Shown: positions 17,513 to 27,122, numbered from the stretch's first letter. The stretch is 64,000 nt of DNA from Pseudomonas putida (GCF_028682475.1 NZ_JANHLE010000012.1:1-64000); one strand, 5' to 3'. Program-made: numbers and translations. Notes: generated by a model not told the origin, from the sequence alone.

Positions 17513-18583
17513 ATGACTGCCCCAACGCTCGCCCTGGCTGCCGGACCTGAGCTTTACCAACAGTGGCAACAACTGCGCAGCGAACAATCGGGCCTGCGCG
17601 CCCGCGACGCCGCTGCCAAACTCGGTGTCAGCGAGGCCGAGCTGACCGCCAGCCGCCTGGGCGTCGATACCGTGCGCCTGCGCCCGGAATGGAAGACCCT
17701 GCTGCCGGCACTGGGCGAGCTGGGTTACATCATGGCGCTGACCCGCAATGAACACTGCGTGCATGAGCGCAAAGGCGTTTACCACGAGGTGACCATCATG
17801 GGCAGCGGCCAGATGGGCATGGTGCTGTCCCCGGATATCGACCTGCGTCTGTTCCTCAGCGGCTGGGCCAGTGTGTTCGCCGTCGACGAAAACACCGCGC
17901 GCGGACCGCAGCGCAGCATCCAGATTTTCGACCGCCAGGGCACTGCCGTGCACAAGGTGTTCCTCACCGCTACCAGTGAAGAGGCCGCCTGGGCGCCGTT
18001 GGTGGAGCGCTTCCGTGCCGAGCAACAGAGCACCGCGCTGGACCTGCAACCGCTGCCAGCCGCCAAGACCCCACGTGCCGACGCCGAAATCGATGCCGAC
18101 ACGCTGCGCACTGAATGGTCGCAACTTCAGGACACCCACGATTTCTTCGCCCTGCTCAAGCGCAATGATGTAGCGCGTACCCAGGCGTTGCGCCTGGCAG
18201 GTCATCAATGGGCTGAACCGCTGGCGACCGTCGAGCTGACCAATCTTATGGAAGAAGCCGGCAAGCGCGAAGTACCGATCATGGTCTTCGTCGGTAACCC
18301 GCACTGCATCCAGATCCACTCGGGCCCGGTCAGCAACCTGCGCTGGATGGACTCCTGGTTCAACGTCCTCGATCCTGCATTCAACCTGCACCTGAAAACC
18401 ACTGGCATCACCGAACTGTGGCGCGTACGCAAGCCGAGCGTAGATGGCATCGTCACCAGCTACGAGGGCTTCGACGCCAACGGCGATCTGGTCATCCAGC
18501 TGTTCGGGGTGCGCAAACCAGGTGTGCCGGAGCGTGACGACTGGCGTACTCTGGCAGAATCCGCGACTACGATGACCGCCTAA
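17513..18583 (+). CDS. phuS: Cytoplasmic haem-trafficking protein PhuS/HmuS
   Basis: The 356-residue protein is full length for the HemS/PhuS/ChuX family and shows its two structurally repeated halves (LGxLGYIMALTRNEHCVHERKGVY in the first, VPIMVFVGNPHCIQIHSGPV in the second, about residues 254-272). It accepts haem entering through PhuUV and passes it to haem oxygenase, or degrades it in some bacteria. AAGGAG precedes the start at 17513; an alternative ATG at 17492 overlaps the tonB stop (ATGA). It lies 17 bp after tonB and 12 bp before phuT. No haem oxygenase gene is in this window. Confidence 0.9.
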   Translation: MTAPTLALAAGPELYQQWQQLRSEQSGLRARDAAAKLGVSEAELTASRLGVDTVRLRPEWKTLLPALGELGYIMALTRNEHCVHERKGVYHEVTIMGSGQMGMVLSPDIDLRLFLSGWASVFAVDENTARGPQRSIQIFDRQGTAVHKVFLTATSEEAAWAPLVERFRAEQQSTALDLQPLPAAKTPRADAEIDADTLRTEWSQLQDTHDFFALLKRNDVARTQALRLAGHQWAEPLATVELTNLMEEAGKREVPIMVFVGNPHCIQIHSGPVSNLRWMDSWFNVLDPAFNLHLKTTGITELWRVRKPSVDGIVTSYEGFDANGDLVIQLFGVRKPGVPERDDWRTLAESATTMTA

Positions 18584-18595
18584 GGAAGCACCTCG

Positions 18596-19483
18596 ATGCC
18601 TAAGAAAATCCTCCTGGCCTGCGCTGCTGTGCTGTTCAGCCAGCTGGCCAGTGCCAGCGATGCCCTGCCCCAGCGCTGGGTAAGCGCTGGCGGTGCATTC
18701 AGCGAATGGGTCGTAGCGCTGGGCGGCGAAAGCAAGCTGGTTGGTGTCGACAGCACCAGCCAATTTCCGCGCTCGTTGCACAGCCTGCCCGGCATCGGGT
18801 ACCAGCGTGCGCTGGCGGCCGAGGGCATTCTGGCCCTGCGTCCGGACATTCTGGTCGGCAGTAACGAAATGGGACCACCGCCTGTTCTGGAACAACTCAA
18901 GGCGTCCGGCGTACGCATCGAGCTGCTGTCAGCCAAGGCCGATGTGCCCGCCCTGCAACAGAACCTGACCACGCTGGGCCAATTGTTGGGTCAACCAACT
19001 CAGGCGCAGACGCTGCTGAGCAACTACCAGCAGCGTCTGCAACAGCAGGCTGCGGTGGTCAAGCAAGTCCGTCAGCAACACCCGGCGCCACGGGTATTGC
19101 TGTTGCTCAGCCATTCCGGGGGCAACCTGCAGGTGGCGGGCAAGGACACCCTGGCAGCCTGGATGATCGAGCAAGCCGGCGGCCAAAGCCTGGGCGAACA
19201 CACGGGCTACAAGCCCGTGTCCAGTGAAGCCATGCTGGCCCTCGATCCGCAGGTCATTCTCCTGGCCGGCAGCCGCCTACAGGGCGACGCAGCACGTGCC
19301 GCGCTGCTTGAGCAGAACCCGGTACTGGCGCAAACCCAGGCTGCTCGTGACGGTCGTGTGCTGGTGATCGACCCGACCCTGCTGGTCGGTGGCCTTGGAC
19401 CGCGAGTGCCGGATACCCTGGCGACGCTGACCGCAGCCTTCTATCCGCAGGCCAAGACACTGAGTGCCGAGGCTGGCCAATGA
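18596..19483 (+). CDS. phuT: Periplasmic haem-binding protein PhuT/HmuT
   Basis: The 295-residue protein has a Sec signal peptide (cleavage near residue 20, LASASDA) and a class III solute-binding fold. Tyr69 in the GYQRALAAEG segment corresponds to the axial haem ligand of PhuT-type proteins. It carries haem across the periplasm from the receptor to the PhuUV permease. Its stop overlaps the permease start by 4 bp (ATGA). Confidence 0.9.
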   Translation: MPKKILLACAAVLFSQLASASDALPQRWVSAGGAFSEWVVALGGESKLVGVDSTSQFPRSLHSLPGIGYQRALAAEGILALRPDILVGSNEMGPPPVLEQLKASGVRIELLSAKADVPALQQNLTTLGQLLGQPTQAQTLLSNYQQRLQQQAAVVKQVRQQHPAPRVLLLLSHSGGNLQVAGKDTLAAWMIEQAGGQSLGEHTGYKPVSSEAMLALDPQVILLAGSRLQGDAARAALLEQNPVLAQTQAARDGRVLVIDPTLLVGGLGPRVPDTLATLTAAFYPQAKTLSAEAGQ

Positions 19484-20517
19484 CGGCGATTGTCCGACCG
19501 CGGCCGATGCTGCTCGCTTTGGGACTGGTACTGGTATTGGTAGTCTGGCTGTCGCTGGCCCTGGGGCCGGTCAGCCTGCCCTTGGGCGAAACCCTGAAGG
19601 CCGGATTGCGCCTGATCGGCCTGCCGCTCGATGGCGACGCCACACAGCAGGCAGACCTGATCCTTGGTCAGATCCGCATGCCGCGCACCTTGCTCGGCAT
19701 TGCGGTCGGTGCGGTGCTGGCGTTGTCCGGGGTCGCCATGCAGGGGTTGTTCCGCAACCCCTTGGCCGACCCGGGCCTGGTCGGCGTCTCGGGCGGTGCA
19801 GCGCTGGGGGCGGCCATTGCCATCGTCGGCGGCAGCCTGGTCGGTGGGCTGCCAGCGGCCATTGAGCCTTATGTGCTGTCGGTGTGCGCCTTCGCCGGCG
19901 GCCTGATCGTCACGGCCATCGTTTATCGCTTCGGGCGCAGCAATGGCCAGACCAATGTCGCCACCATGTTGCTGGCCGGAGTGGCGATGACTGCCATGGC
20001 CGGCGCGGGGGTGGGGCTGTTCACCTACCTGGCCGATGACGCCACCCTGCGCACCCTGACCTTCTGGAACCTAGGCAGCCTCAACGGTGCCAGTTACCAG
20101 CGTTTGTGGCCGTTGTTGATTGTCGCCGTGGGGGTCGCCTTGTGGTTGCCGCGCCGCGCCGCTGCACTCAATGCGCTGCTGTTGGGCGAATCGGAGGCGC
20201 GTCACCTGGGCTTCGACGTCGAGCGGATCAAGCTGGAACTGGTGTTGTGCACCGCGCTGGGCGTCGGTGCTGCCGTCGCGGCGGCGGGCCTGATCGGCTT
20301 CATCGGCCTGGTGGTACCGCACCTGATGCGCCTGCTGGTCGGCCCGGATCACCGGGTACTGCTGCCTGCCTCCTTGCTGGCAGGCGCAGGCCTGCTGCTG
20401 TTGGCTGACCTGATCGCACGCTTGCTGCTGGCACCCGCCGAACTGCCGATCGGTATCGTCACCGCACTGATTGGCGCGCCGTTCTTCCTCTTTTTGCTGG
20501 TACGAGGGCGCACCTGA
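19480..20517 (+). CDS. phuU: Haem ABC transporter permease PhuU/HmuU
   Basis: The 345-residue FecCD-family permease has about ten hydrophobic helices and the family motifs [43 protein letters not shown] segment (about residues 66-105) and [16 protein letters not shown] (about 270-285). Works as a dimer with PhuV to import haem into the cytoplasm. It shares one base with the phuV start (TGATG) and overlaps phuT by 4 bp, so the three are tightly coupled. Confidence 0.92.
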   Translation: MTAIVRPRPMLLALGLVLVLVVWLSLALGPVSLPLGETLKAGLRLIGLPLDGDATQQADLILGQIRMPRTLLGIAVGAVLALSGVAMQGLFRNPLADPGLVGVSGGAALGAAIAIVGGSLVGGLPAAIEPYVLSVCAFAGGLIVTAIVYRFGRSNGQTNVATMLLAGVAMTAMAGAGVGLFTYLADDATLRTLTFWNLGSLNGASYQRLWPLLIVAVGVALWLPRRAAALNALLLGESEARHLGFDVERIKLELVLCTALGVGAAVAAAGLIGFIGLVVPHLMRLLVGPDHRVLLPASLLAGAGLLLLADLIARLLLAPAELPIGIVTALIGAPFFLFLLVRGRT

Positions 20518-21284
20518 TGCTCGAAGCAGACAACCTGCTGGTACGTCGCGGTCAGCGCACGGTACTGGCGAATATCGGCCTGCAGTTGCACCCTGGGCAA
20601 GTGCTCGGCGTTCTCGGCCCTAACGGCGCCGGCAAGAGCACCCTGCTGGCAGCGCTGTGCGGCGAGTTGCCGATCACCGAGGGCCATGTCAGCCTTGATC
20701 AGCGCAAGCTTGCCGACTGGCCCGGCCAGGAACGTGCCAGGCGCCTGGCGGTACTGCCGCAGAGTTCAAGCCTGAACTTCGCCTTTTCGGTCAATGAGGT
20801 GGTCGGCATGGGCCGCCTGCCTCACGCCAGTGGCCGCGTGCGCGACGCCGAAATTGTCACCGAGGCACTCGCTGCGGCCGATGCCTTGCACCTGGCGCAA
20901 CGCAGCTACCTGGCCCTGTCCGGAGGTGAACGCCAACGCGTGCACCTGGCGCGGGTACTGGCCCAGCTCTGGCCCGGCGCCGAGGGGCAGACGCTGCTGC
21001 TCGACGAACCGACGTCGATGCTCGACCCGCTGCACCAGCACACCATTTTGCAAGCGGTGCGCGACTTCGCCGAACGCGGCGCGGCGGTGATGGTGATCCT
21101 CCACGACCTCAATCTGGCGGCGCGCTATTGCGATCAACTGCTGTTGCTGCAGGACGGCCTGCCCCACGCCTATGGCCCACCGGCAGAGGTGCTGACCGCC
21201 GATGCGCTGGCGGCGGTGTATGGGCTGCAAGTGCTGATTCACCAACACCCGGAACGCGGCCACCCGTTGATCATCGCGCGCTGA
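20517..21284 (+). CDS. phuV: Haem ABC transporter ATP-binding protein PhuV/HmuV
   Basis: The 255-residue ATPase has a Walker A motif GPNGAGKST (residues 34-42), the ABC signature LSGGERQRV, Walker B LLLDEPT and the switch His in [14 protein letters not shown]. Length and order match HmuV. It energises haem import with PhuU. A GC-rich hairpin follows at 21291, but the ChaN-like gene continues on the same strand 56 bp later. Confidence 0.92.
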   Translation: MLEADNLLVRRGQRTVLANIGLQLHPGQVLGVLGPNGAGKSTLLAALCGELPITEGHVSLDQRKLADWPGQERARRLAVLPQSSSLNFAFSVNEVVGMGRLPHASGRVRDAEIVTEALAAADALHLAQRSYLALSGGERQRVHLARVLAQLWPGAEGQTLLLDEPTSMLDPLHQHTILQAVRDFAERGAAVMVILHDLNLAARYCDQLLLLQDGLPHAYGPPAEVLTADALAAVYGLQVLIHQHPERGHPLIIAR

Positions 21285-21290
21285 AACCGC

Positions 21291-21318
21291 GCCCCTCGTC
21301 AGCCATTGATCGAGGGGC
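21291..21318 (+). repeat. GC-rich hairpin between phuV and chaN-like gene
   Basis: GCCCCTCG and CGAGGGGC form an 8-bp stem around a 12-base loop. No T run follows, so it is not a classical terminator; it may stabilise the upstream mRNA 3' end or reduce read-through into the ChaN gene. Confidence 0.5.
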
Positions 21319-21340
21319 AACTACTTAGCAAGGAATCCCG

Positions 21341-22225
21341 ATGCGCCTTCTATTGCTTTGCCTGGTCAGCCTGTTGGCGGCCTGCCAATCCCACAGTGTC
21401 TTGCCGCCACCGGCCCCGATTGCGCCACAGGGACGTGATCATGCCGAGCTTGGGGTGATCCGCGAACTGGCCACAGGCCGCACCCTCACCCCGCAACAAC
21501 TGGTGGAACGCCTGGCCGCCGCCCCACGTGTGCTGGTCGGTGAACAACACGACAATCCGGACCACCACGCCGTGCAACTGTGGCTGCTGCGCGAACTGGC
21601 CGGCCAACGGCCGCAAGGCAGCCTGCTGATGGAAATGCTCAACCCGGACCAGCAGGACAAGGTCGATGCAGCGCAGGCCGCGACCCGTGCCGGACAACCG
21701 CCAGGCGATGCGTTCCAGGCACTGGCATGGCAGGCCAACTGGGACTGGGGCGTATACGGCGCGCTGGTCACCTACGCCCTGCGCCAGCCGTATCCATTGC
21801 TCTCGGCCAACCTGAACCGCGCGCAGATCATGCAGATCTACAAACAGCGACCAGTGCTCGAAGGCGCAGCGTCAACCCGTCCTGAAGTGCAAGCCACGCT
21901 GCTCGATGATATCCGTGAGTCGCATTGCGGCTTGTTGCCCGAATCGCAGATGCCAGCGATGCTCGCCGTGCAACAACAGCGCGATCGGCGCATGGCCGAA
22001 AGCCTGCTGGCCGCCCCCACGCCCGCCGTGTTGCTGGCCGGGGCGTTCCATGTGCGCAAGGATCTGGGGGTGCCGCTGCACCTGAACGATCTGGGTGCGG
22101 GCCAAGGTAACCAGGTGCTGATTCTGGCTGAGGTAGGCAAGACCGTGACCGCCGAGAACGCTGATTATGTGTGGTACACGGCGGCACAACCGGCTCAGGA
22201 TCATTGCGCCAAACTGCGGCGCTAA
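21341..22225 (+). CDS. ChaN/Tiki-family haem-regulated lipoprotein
   Basis: The 294-residue protein has a lipobox (SLLAACQS) and the ChaN-type core: VLVGEQHDNPDHH (about residues 64-76), LLMEMLNPDQQ and the C-terminal LLAGAFHVRKDLGVP. ChaN-family proteins bind haem and are encoded beside Gram-negative haem or siderophore uptake genes; the Tiki/TraB relatives are metalloproteases. AAGGAATCC precedes the ATG. Its place directly after phuV supports a role in haem handling at the membrane; biochemical function is not established here. Confidence 0.82.
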   Translation: MRLLLLCLVSLLAACQSHSVLPPPAPIAPQGRDHAELGVIRELATGRTLTPQQLVERLAAAPRVLVGEQHDNPDHHAVQLWLLRELAGQRPQGSLLMEMLNPDQQDKVDAAQAATRAGQPPGDAFQALAWQANWDWGVYGALVTYALRQPYPLLSANLNRAQIMQIYKQRPVLEGAASTRPEVQATLLDDIRESHCGLLPESQMPAMLAVQQQRDRRMAESLLAAPTPAVLLAGAFHVRKDLGVPLHLNDLGAGQGNQVLILAEVGKTVTAENADYVWYTAAQPAQDHCAKLRR

Positions 22226-22243
22226 TTAGAACACCAACACTCG

Positions 22244-22315
22244 GGTGGGAGCGGGCTTGTCCCGCGATGCGATATGACTGACCGCTTGCAATCGCGGGGC
22301 AAGCCCGCTCCCACC
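22244..22315. repeat. REP pair (inverted)
   Basis: A GGTGGGAGCGGGCTTGTCCC unit and its inverted copy face each other across a short spacer. This is the typical Pseudomonas REP/BIME arrangement and lies between two convergent transcription units. Confidence 0.9.
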
Positions 22316-22354
22316 GTGTAGCCGCTGCCGAGAACGAGGCAGCGTTCCACGCAG

Positions 22355-23083
22355 TCAGCCGAGCAAGGCGCGCGGCCAGCCGAGAATCTCTTTCGGACGC
22401 GGCGGCGCGTAGGTGCGGACCTTGGAAGTGCTCAACTTCAAGCGCACCAGCGACTCGGCCAACGCCACCGCCGCCGTCACGCCATCCACCACCGGCACCC
22501 CGGTACGCGCCTGGATGCGCTCATCGAGCCCGACCATGCCGCCACAACCAAGACAGATCACCTCGGCCTTGTCGCTACGCACCGCCTCCTCTGCCTGAGC
22601 CACAACCGCTTCAATGGCCCGCTCGGGATCTTCTTCAAGCTCCAGCACTGCCAGGCCACTGGCGCGCACAGAAGCACAACGACTGTCCAACCCGGCCAGC
22701 TTGAGGCGATCTTCGATCAGCGGCACGGTGCGGTCCAGGGTGGTCACCACCGAGTAGCGATGGCCGAGCAGCATGGCCACGCTGGCAGCCGCTTCGGTGA
22801 TGTCCACCACCGGCACGTTGAGCAACTCCTGCAAGCCTTCACGGCCATGTTCACCGTAACCGGCCTGGACTACTGCGTCATAGGGCTGGTCGTAGCTGAG
22901 CACCCGTTCCATCACGGCAATCGCCGCCAGGTAGCTCTCGAAGTTGCCTTCTACCGACTCGGCACCAAAGCGCGGGGTCAGGCCGACGATTTCAGTGCCC
23001 GGCGACGCCACGCTTCGCGCCTGGCGGGCAATGGCTTCGGTGATCGACACCGTGGTGTTGACGTTGACTACCAGTATTCTCAT
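22355..23083 (-). CDS. Asp/Glu/hydantoin racemase family protein
   Basis: The 242-residue protein opens with ILVVNVNTT (the ILVxNPNSS-like start of hydantoin/allantoin racemases) and includes VVTTLDRTVPLIEDRL and a second active-site-type Cys in VICLGCGGM. At the first active-site position, where racemases have Cys (typically after the DAVV strand), this protein reads VQAGYGEHG, so the usual two-cysteine racemase pair is not evident; a different reaction is possible. It lies 24 bp after the NCS1 transporter gene on the same strand, which suggests it acts on the imported compound. Exact substrate not determinable. Confidence 0.75.
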   Translation of the reverse strand: MRILVVNVNTTVSITEAIARQARSVASPGTEIVGLTPRFGAESVEGNFESYLAAIAVMERVLSYDQPYDAVVQAGYGEHGREGLQELLNVPVVDITEAAASVAMLLGHRYSVVTTLDRTVPLIEDRLKLAGLDSRCASVRASGLAVLELEEDPERAIEAVVAQAEEAVRSDKAEVICLGCGGMVGLDERIQARTGVPVVDGVTAAVALAESLVRLKLSTSKVRTYAPPRPKEILGWPRALLG

Positions 23084-23107
23084 GACTCAGGTCCTTGTGC
23101 GTGACGC

Positions 23108-24637
23108 TCAGTGCTGGGCGCTGTCGACGGCAAAGTGCTCGCCGGAACAGTCCACGTAGTGTTTTTTGCGATCGGAAATCAGGTAGTACACGCCACCGGC
23201 GATGGCTGCGCCGAACAGCCAGGAGAACGGTGTCAGCTCGCTGAATGCCGGTACCAGGGCCAGCAGAACGGCGGCGATGGCCGAGGGCACCAAGGCGGCG
23301 ATGGCCTTGTAATTGACCCCGCGGGTGTAGTGATAAGTGCCGCTGGCCGCCTCGCTGTAGAGGTCCGGAACATGCACCTGGGCTTTGCGGATCAGCCAGT
23401 AGTCGACCATGATGATCCCGTACAGCGGGCCTAGCAGCGCGCCCAGACCGGAGAGGAAGTAGACGATCACCAGCGGGCTGTTGTAGAGGTTCCAGGGCAG
23501 GATCAACACCGCTAGGGTGGCGCTGATCAGGCCGGCGCGGCGGAAGTTCAGGCGGCTGGGGGCCAGGCTTGAAAGGACGAAAGCCGGGGCGACGAAGTTG
23601 GCCATGATGTTCACCGCCACGGTGACGATCAGGAAGGCCAGGCAGCCGAGCACCAGGAAGGTTTTGTCGGGAATCGCGGCAATGATCTGGGTCGGGCTGT
23701 CGATGACCGTGCCATCGATACTGAACTGCGCCCCGGACAGCACGAAGCTGATCACCGCGAACACCAGGATGTTCACCGGCAGGCCCCAGAAGTTGCCGAC
23801 GCGGATGGTCTTGCGGCACGGCGAGGAACGCGCGAAGTCGCAGAAATTGAGGATCAGCGTGCCATAGATCGCCAGCCACAGCGCGCCACCGGCAAAGATC
23901 TGGGTCCACATCTTCACCCCGGTCAGCGGCTCGCCCACCGACCAGGCCAGGTTGCCATCCACCCGCAAATACATCCACACCGCCAGCACCAGCACGGTCG
24001 AAAGGATCACCGGGCCGGCAAAGGATTCGTACTTGCGCACCATCTCCATGCCGAAGGTCAGGATCACCAGCTGCACGAACCAGATGGCGACGAAACTGGC
24101 CCAGCCCAGACTTGAGAGCCCGAGGATGGCGTTGTGGTCGAAGCTTGCCAGCGCCGGCCAGATCGCCACCAGCAACACCCGCAACACCACCGAGGCCAGG
24201 TAGGTCTGGATGCCGAACCAGGCGATCGCAATCACCGCACGGATGATCGCCGGCAATTGCGCACCGTAGATACCGAAGCTCATGCGGCTGATCACCGGGA
24301 ACGGTACCCCGGTTTTCTGCCCCATGTAGCCGGACAGGTTCATGAAGAAGTACACCAGCGCCGCGCCGACGGCCAGGGCCGCGAGCATCTGCCAGCCGGA
24401 CAGGCCGAGCGCGAACAGGCCCATCGCGAAGGAGTAGTTGGCGATGTTGTGCACATCGTTGGTCCACAAGGCGAAGATGCTGTAGCCGCCCCAACGCCGT
24501 CCGGCGGCTTTGGTCGGGGCAAGGTCGGCATTGTGCAGCCTGGGGCTTAAGCTGGCATGCCCGGACACCTGTGCAGACACGGCAGGGTCGGGTGACAGGT
24601 ACGCGGTATCCAGAGGTTTGGAAGTATCCAATTGCAT
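23108..24637 (-). CDS. NCS1-family nucleobase/hydantoin transporter
   Basis: The 509-residue membrane protein has about twelve hydrophobic helices and the NCS1 hallmarks WTNDVHNIANYSFAMGL (helix 1, near residue 57), FPVISRMSFGIYGA and the helix-10 region NLYNSPLVIVYFLS. NCS1 carriers import purines, pyrimidines, allantoin or hydantoins by cation symport. The start at 24637 is taken because an open frame continues upstream without family similarity. It is first in a leftward unit with the racemase-like gene, and the 21-bp palindrome at 24731-24751 lies about 95 bp upstream of its start. Confidence 0.88.
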   Translation of the reverse strand: MQLDTSKPLDTAYLSPDPAVSAQVSGHASLSPRLHNADLAPTKAAGRRWGGYSIFALWTNDVHNIANYSFAMGLFALGLSGWQMLAALAVGAALVYFFMNLSGYMGQKTGVPFPVISRMSFGIYGAQLPAIIRAVIAIAWFGIQTYLASVVLRVLLVAIWPALASFDHNAILGLSSLGWASFVAIWFVQLVILTFGMEMVRKYESFAGPVILSTVLVLAVWMYLRVDGNLAWSVGEPLTGVKMWTQIFAGGALWLAIYGTLILNFCDFARSSPCRKTIRVGNFWGLPVNILVFAVISFVLSGAQFSIDGTVIDSPTQIIAAIPDKTFLVLGCLAFLIVTVAVNIMANFVAPAFVLSSLAPSRLNFRRAGLISATLAVLILPWNLYNSPLVIVYFLSGLGALLGPLYGIIMVDYWLIRKAQVHVPDLYSEAASGTYHYTRGVNYKAIAALVPSAIAAVLLALVPAFSELTPFSWLFGAAIAGGVYYLISDRKKHYVDCSGEHFAVDSAQH

Positions 24638-24730
24638 GTTCCCCGGTCTCCTGCTGCAGCGCCTGTGGTGCTGCAGCACATTATTGTTGGATTTGAAGAG
24701 TTGGGACCGCCGTCGGCGCCTGGACGCCGC

Positions 24731-24751
24731 TGCATACAAAGATTGTATGCA
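24731..24751. promoter_or_regulatory. 21-bp perfect palindrome, probable GntR operator
   Basis: TGCATACAA-AGA-TTGTATGCA has perfect 9-bp arms around three bases. It sits upstream of the NCS1 transporter gene in the region shared with the rightward GntR regulator. FadR/VanR-type GntR proteins bind short palindromes containing such TTGTAT/ATACAA arms, so this is the most likely binding site of the GntR protein encoded at 25131. Confidence 0.65.
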
Positions 24752-24990
24752 ATTTTTGTCTTACGATTTTCGAGGAACAATATGTGTGCCACAGAGGGGG
24801 CAAGTGAGGCGTGTATCGGCCTGACTATCTGGATTAAATAATTGATTTTTAAAAATTAATTTTTTGTGGCTTTACGCTATAGAAGCGGTTTACTTGACCG
24901 AACGGTCAGCGCGCAAAGTGCAAAAAATGAGAATGTGGGTAACAGAGTCAGGTAACGTGTATCCAATAACACGATACCAATGTACACATT

Positions 24991-25046
24991 ATCGCGGGAC
25001 AAGCCCGCTCCCACCGGCACCGGTGAGAGCGGGCTTGCCCCGCGAT
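24991..25046. repeat. REP pair (inverted)
   Basis: ATCGCGGGACAAGCCCGCTC and its inverted copy flank a GGCACCGG centre. It sits in the 493-bp gap between the NCS1 and GntR genes, unusually inside a promoter region (84 bp before the GntR start). The rest of the gap holds the palindrome at 24731 and an AT-rich tract around 24830-24870. Confidence 0.85.
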
Positions 25047-25130
25047 TGCCCACATCATTTTCACCACGAAACTTTTGGTCACCGCACATTTCCGGCATGC
25101 TGGTGCCATCAAGGAATCACGGAGCTGGTA

Positions 25131-25820
25131 ATGACCGAAAAACTCCCCGCATCGACCGTAGAACGCGTCTACCTGGGGGTCCACGAGGCAATCAGAAAAC
25201 GCACCCTGCGCCCCGGCATGAAACTGGGCGAGTCCTCGCTTGCGGAGCTGTTCAAGGTCAGCCGCACCTCGGTACGCGCCGCGCTCAAGCAACTGGAAGG
25301 CGACGGCCTGGTGTCCACCGAGCTGAACAAAGGCGCCTGGGTCTCGCTGCCCAGCGATGAAGACATCCGTTCAGTATTCGAAACCCGGCGTCTGATCGAG
25401 ATCGGTATCGTCACCGAACTCTGCCGCCGCGCCGACAAGCGCTTGCTGCAACCCCTGCGCCTGCATGTCGCGCAAGAAGAAGCGGCAGCCGATGCCGGCG
25501 ATCACGCGCGCTACGTCAATCTGCTCGGTGAGTTTCACCTGCGCCTGGCGCAAGTGCTGGACAACCCGGTGCTGCTCGACTGGTTCCGCAAGCTGATCGA
25601 GCGCGGCTCGCTGTACGCCTCGACCCTCGATGACGAACGCCATGAAGCCTGTCGCGGCAACGAGCACCTGCGCCTGATCGAGTTTCTCGAAGCCGGCGAT
25701 CAGGCAGCCGCTATCGAGCTGGTGTGTACTCACCTGAGCGGCATTGAAGAGGCGATCCTCAAAGCCACCCATAATCTGAAGGCCGACTACCACCCGCTCA
25801 AGCACCTGATCGGCGGCTGA
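25131..25820 (+). CDS. GntR-family regulator (FadR/FCD subfamily)
   Basis: The 229-residue protein has an N-terminal winged helix (GMKLGESSLAELFKVSRTSVRAALKQLEGDGLV type segment, about residues 25-60) and an all-helical FCD ligand-binding domain with metal-binding-type residues (HLRLAQVLDN, ... HLSGIEEAI). A long open frame extends upstream but does not encode part of the family; ATG 25131 with GGAG upstream is the start. It lies between the transporter/racemase unit and the amidohydrolase gene and probably controls both in response to their substrate. Confidence 0.88.
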   Translation: MTEKLPASTVERVYLGVHEAIRKRTLRPGMKLGESSLAELFKVSRTSVRAALKQLEGDGLVSTELNKGAWVSLPSDEDIRSVFETRRLIEIGIVTELCRRADKRLLQPLRLHVAQEEAAADAGDHARYVNLLGEFHLRLAQVLDNPVLLDWFRKLIERGSLYASTLDDERHEACRGNEHLRLIEFLEAGDQAAAIELVCTHLSGIEEAILKATHNLKADYHPLKHLIGG

Positions 25821-25922
25821 AGTATGGGCATTCACGAATCCACTGCTATCGATCCCGATATTTAATTGGCCGATACCCCGCCACTTTTATAGGGTGTGCG
25901 GCCTCCACCAAGAGGTCGTGAA

Positions 25923-27122
25923 ATGATTGATCGTGTGTTCGTCAATGCCGTCGCTGCCGACGGCAGTCCGCTGTCCCTGGCCGTCGCCGATGGCCGTATC
26001 GCTCGCCTGGGCGCAGATGTTGGCACCCTGGAAGGCGTCGAGCGCATCGACCTGGGCGGGCAACTGCTGCTGCCGGGCTTCATCGACGGCCATATCCACC
26101 TGGACAAGAGCTTTGTCGGCGACCGCTGGCATCCGCACCAGGCGGTCGGCAGCCTGCGCGAGCGCCTGGCCGTGGAGAAACGTGAACTGGCCCTGGCGCC
26201 GTCAATGGTCGAACGCGCCGATGCGCTGATCAGCCAGGCGGTGTCATTCGGTACGGTGGCCATGCGCAGTCATGTCGATGTCGATGCCACTACCGGCCTG
26301 AGCAACCTGCACGCGGTGATGGAAGCGCGAGAGAAATGGCGCGGTATCGTCGACATTGAACTGGTGGCCTTCCCGCAGGCCGGGGTGATGTCCTGCCCGG
26401 GCACTGCCGATGTGCTGGAAGCCGCCATTCGCGAGGGTACCGAGGTCATTGGCGGTATCGACCCGACGACCCTCGATGGCGATGCCGAGGGTCAACTGGA
26501 TGTGGTCTTCGGGATTGCTGAACGTCACGGAGTAAAAGTCGACATCCACCTGCACGAGCCGGGCTTGCAAGGGGTCGAGCAACTGCAGCGGATCGCTGCC
26601 CGCACCTGCGCTGCGGGCTTGCAGGGGCGTGTAAGTGTCAGTCATGCCTATGCCTTGGGCCAGGTGCCTGAGGATGTGCTGGAGCGGATTGCCGCAACGC
26701 TCGCCAACGCCGGGGTGTCGATCCTCACCAACGCACCGGGCGATCACCCCTTCCCGCCGATCCTGCGCCTGCGCGCTGCCGGGGTGAATGTTTTCGCCGG
26801 TAACGACAATATTCGCGATGCCTGGTGGCCCTACGGCAACGCCGATATGCTTCAGCGGGCGATGCTGATCGGCTACCGCTCCGGCTTCTACAGCGACGAA
26901 GAGCTGAATGTGGCCCTGGCCATGGCCACGTCGGCGGGCGCGGCCGTGATGGGCAAAAGCGACTATGGGCTGAAGGTCGGTCATGACGCGACCTTTATCG
27001 TGATCAAGGCCCCCAACGCCGCTGCCGCCGTCGCCGCCGCCCCTGCCGAGCGGCGCTTGGTTCGCCGTGGCGAGCTGCAGGCCGCGCCGGTTGGCCTGCA
27101 GTTCGAGATTCAGCACGCCTAG
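25923..27122 (+). CDS. CodA-like amidohydrolase/deaminase
   Basis: The 399-residue enzyme has all metal and catalytic landmarks of the cytosine-deaminase branch of the amidohydrolase superfamily: H57 and H59 (DGHIHLDKS), H209-x-H211-E212 (HLHEPG), the SHAYALG histidine, and Asp295 in GNDNIRD. It should hydrolyse or deaminate a cyclic nitrogen compound in the cytoplasm. GntR ends 102 bp upstream on the same strand, so co-regulation is likely. Members of this branch act on cytosine, isoguanine, creatinine or related rings; which one cannot be decided from sequence alone. Confidence 0.82.
   Translation: MIDRVFVNAVAADGSPLSLAVADGRIARLGADVGTLEGVERIDLGGQLLLPGFIDGHIHLDKSFVGDRWHPHQAVGSLRERLAVEKRELALAPSMVERADALISQAVSFGTVAMRSHVDVDATTGLSNLHAVMEAREKWRGIVDIELVAFPQAGVMSCPGTADVLEAAIREGTEVIGGIDPTTLDGDAEGQLDVVFGIAERHGVKVDIHLHEPGLQGVEQLQRIAARTCAAGLQGRVSVSHAYALGQVPEDVLERIAATLANAGVSILTNAPGDHPFPPILRLRAAGVNVFAGNDNIRDAWWPYGNADMLQRAMLIGYRSGFYSDEELNVALAMATSAGAAVMGKSDYGLKVGHDATFIVIKAPNAAAAVAAAPAERRLVRRGELQAAPVGLQFEIQHA

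Noticed and set aside
17378..18895. 505-codon open frame opposite phuS
   Set aside because: Antisense to a clearly identified haem protein.
22244..22315. Repeated palindromes as a CRISPR or phage attachment array
   Set aside because: Units are inverted REP pairs scattered across the window, with no direct-repeat spacing or cas genes.
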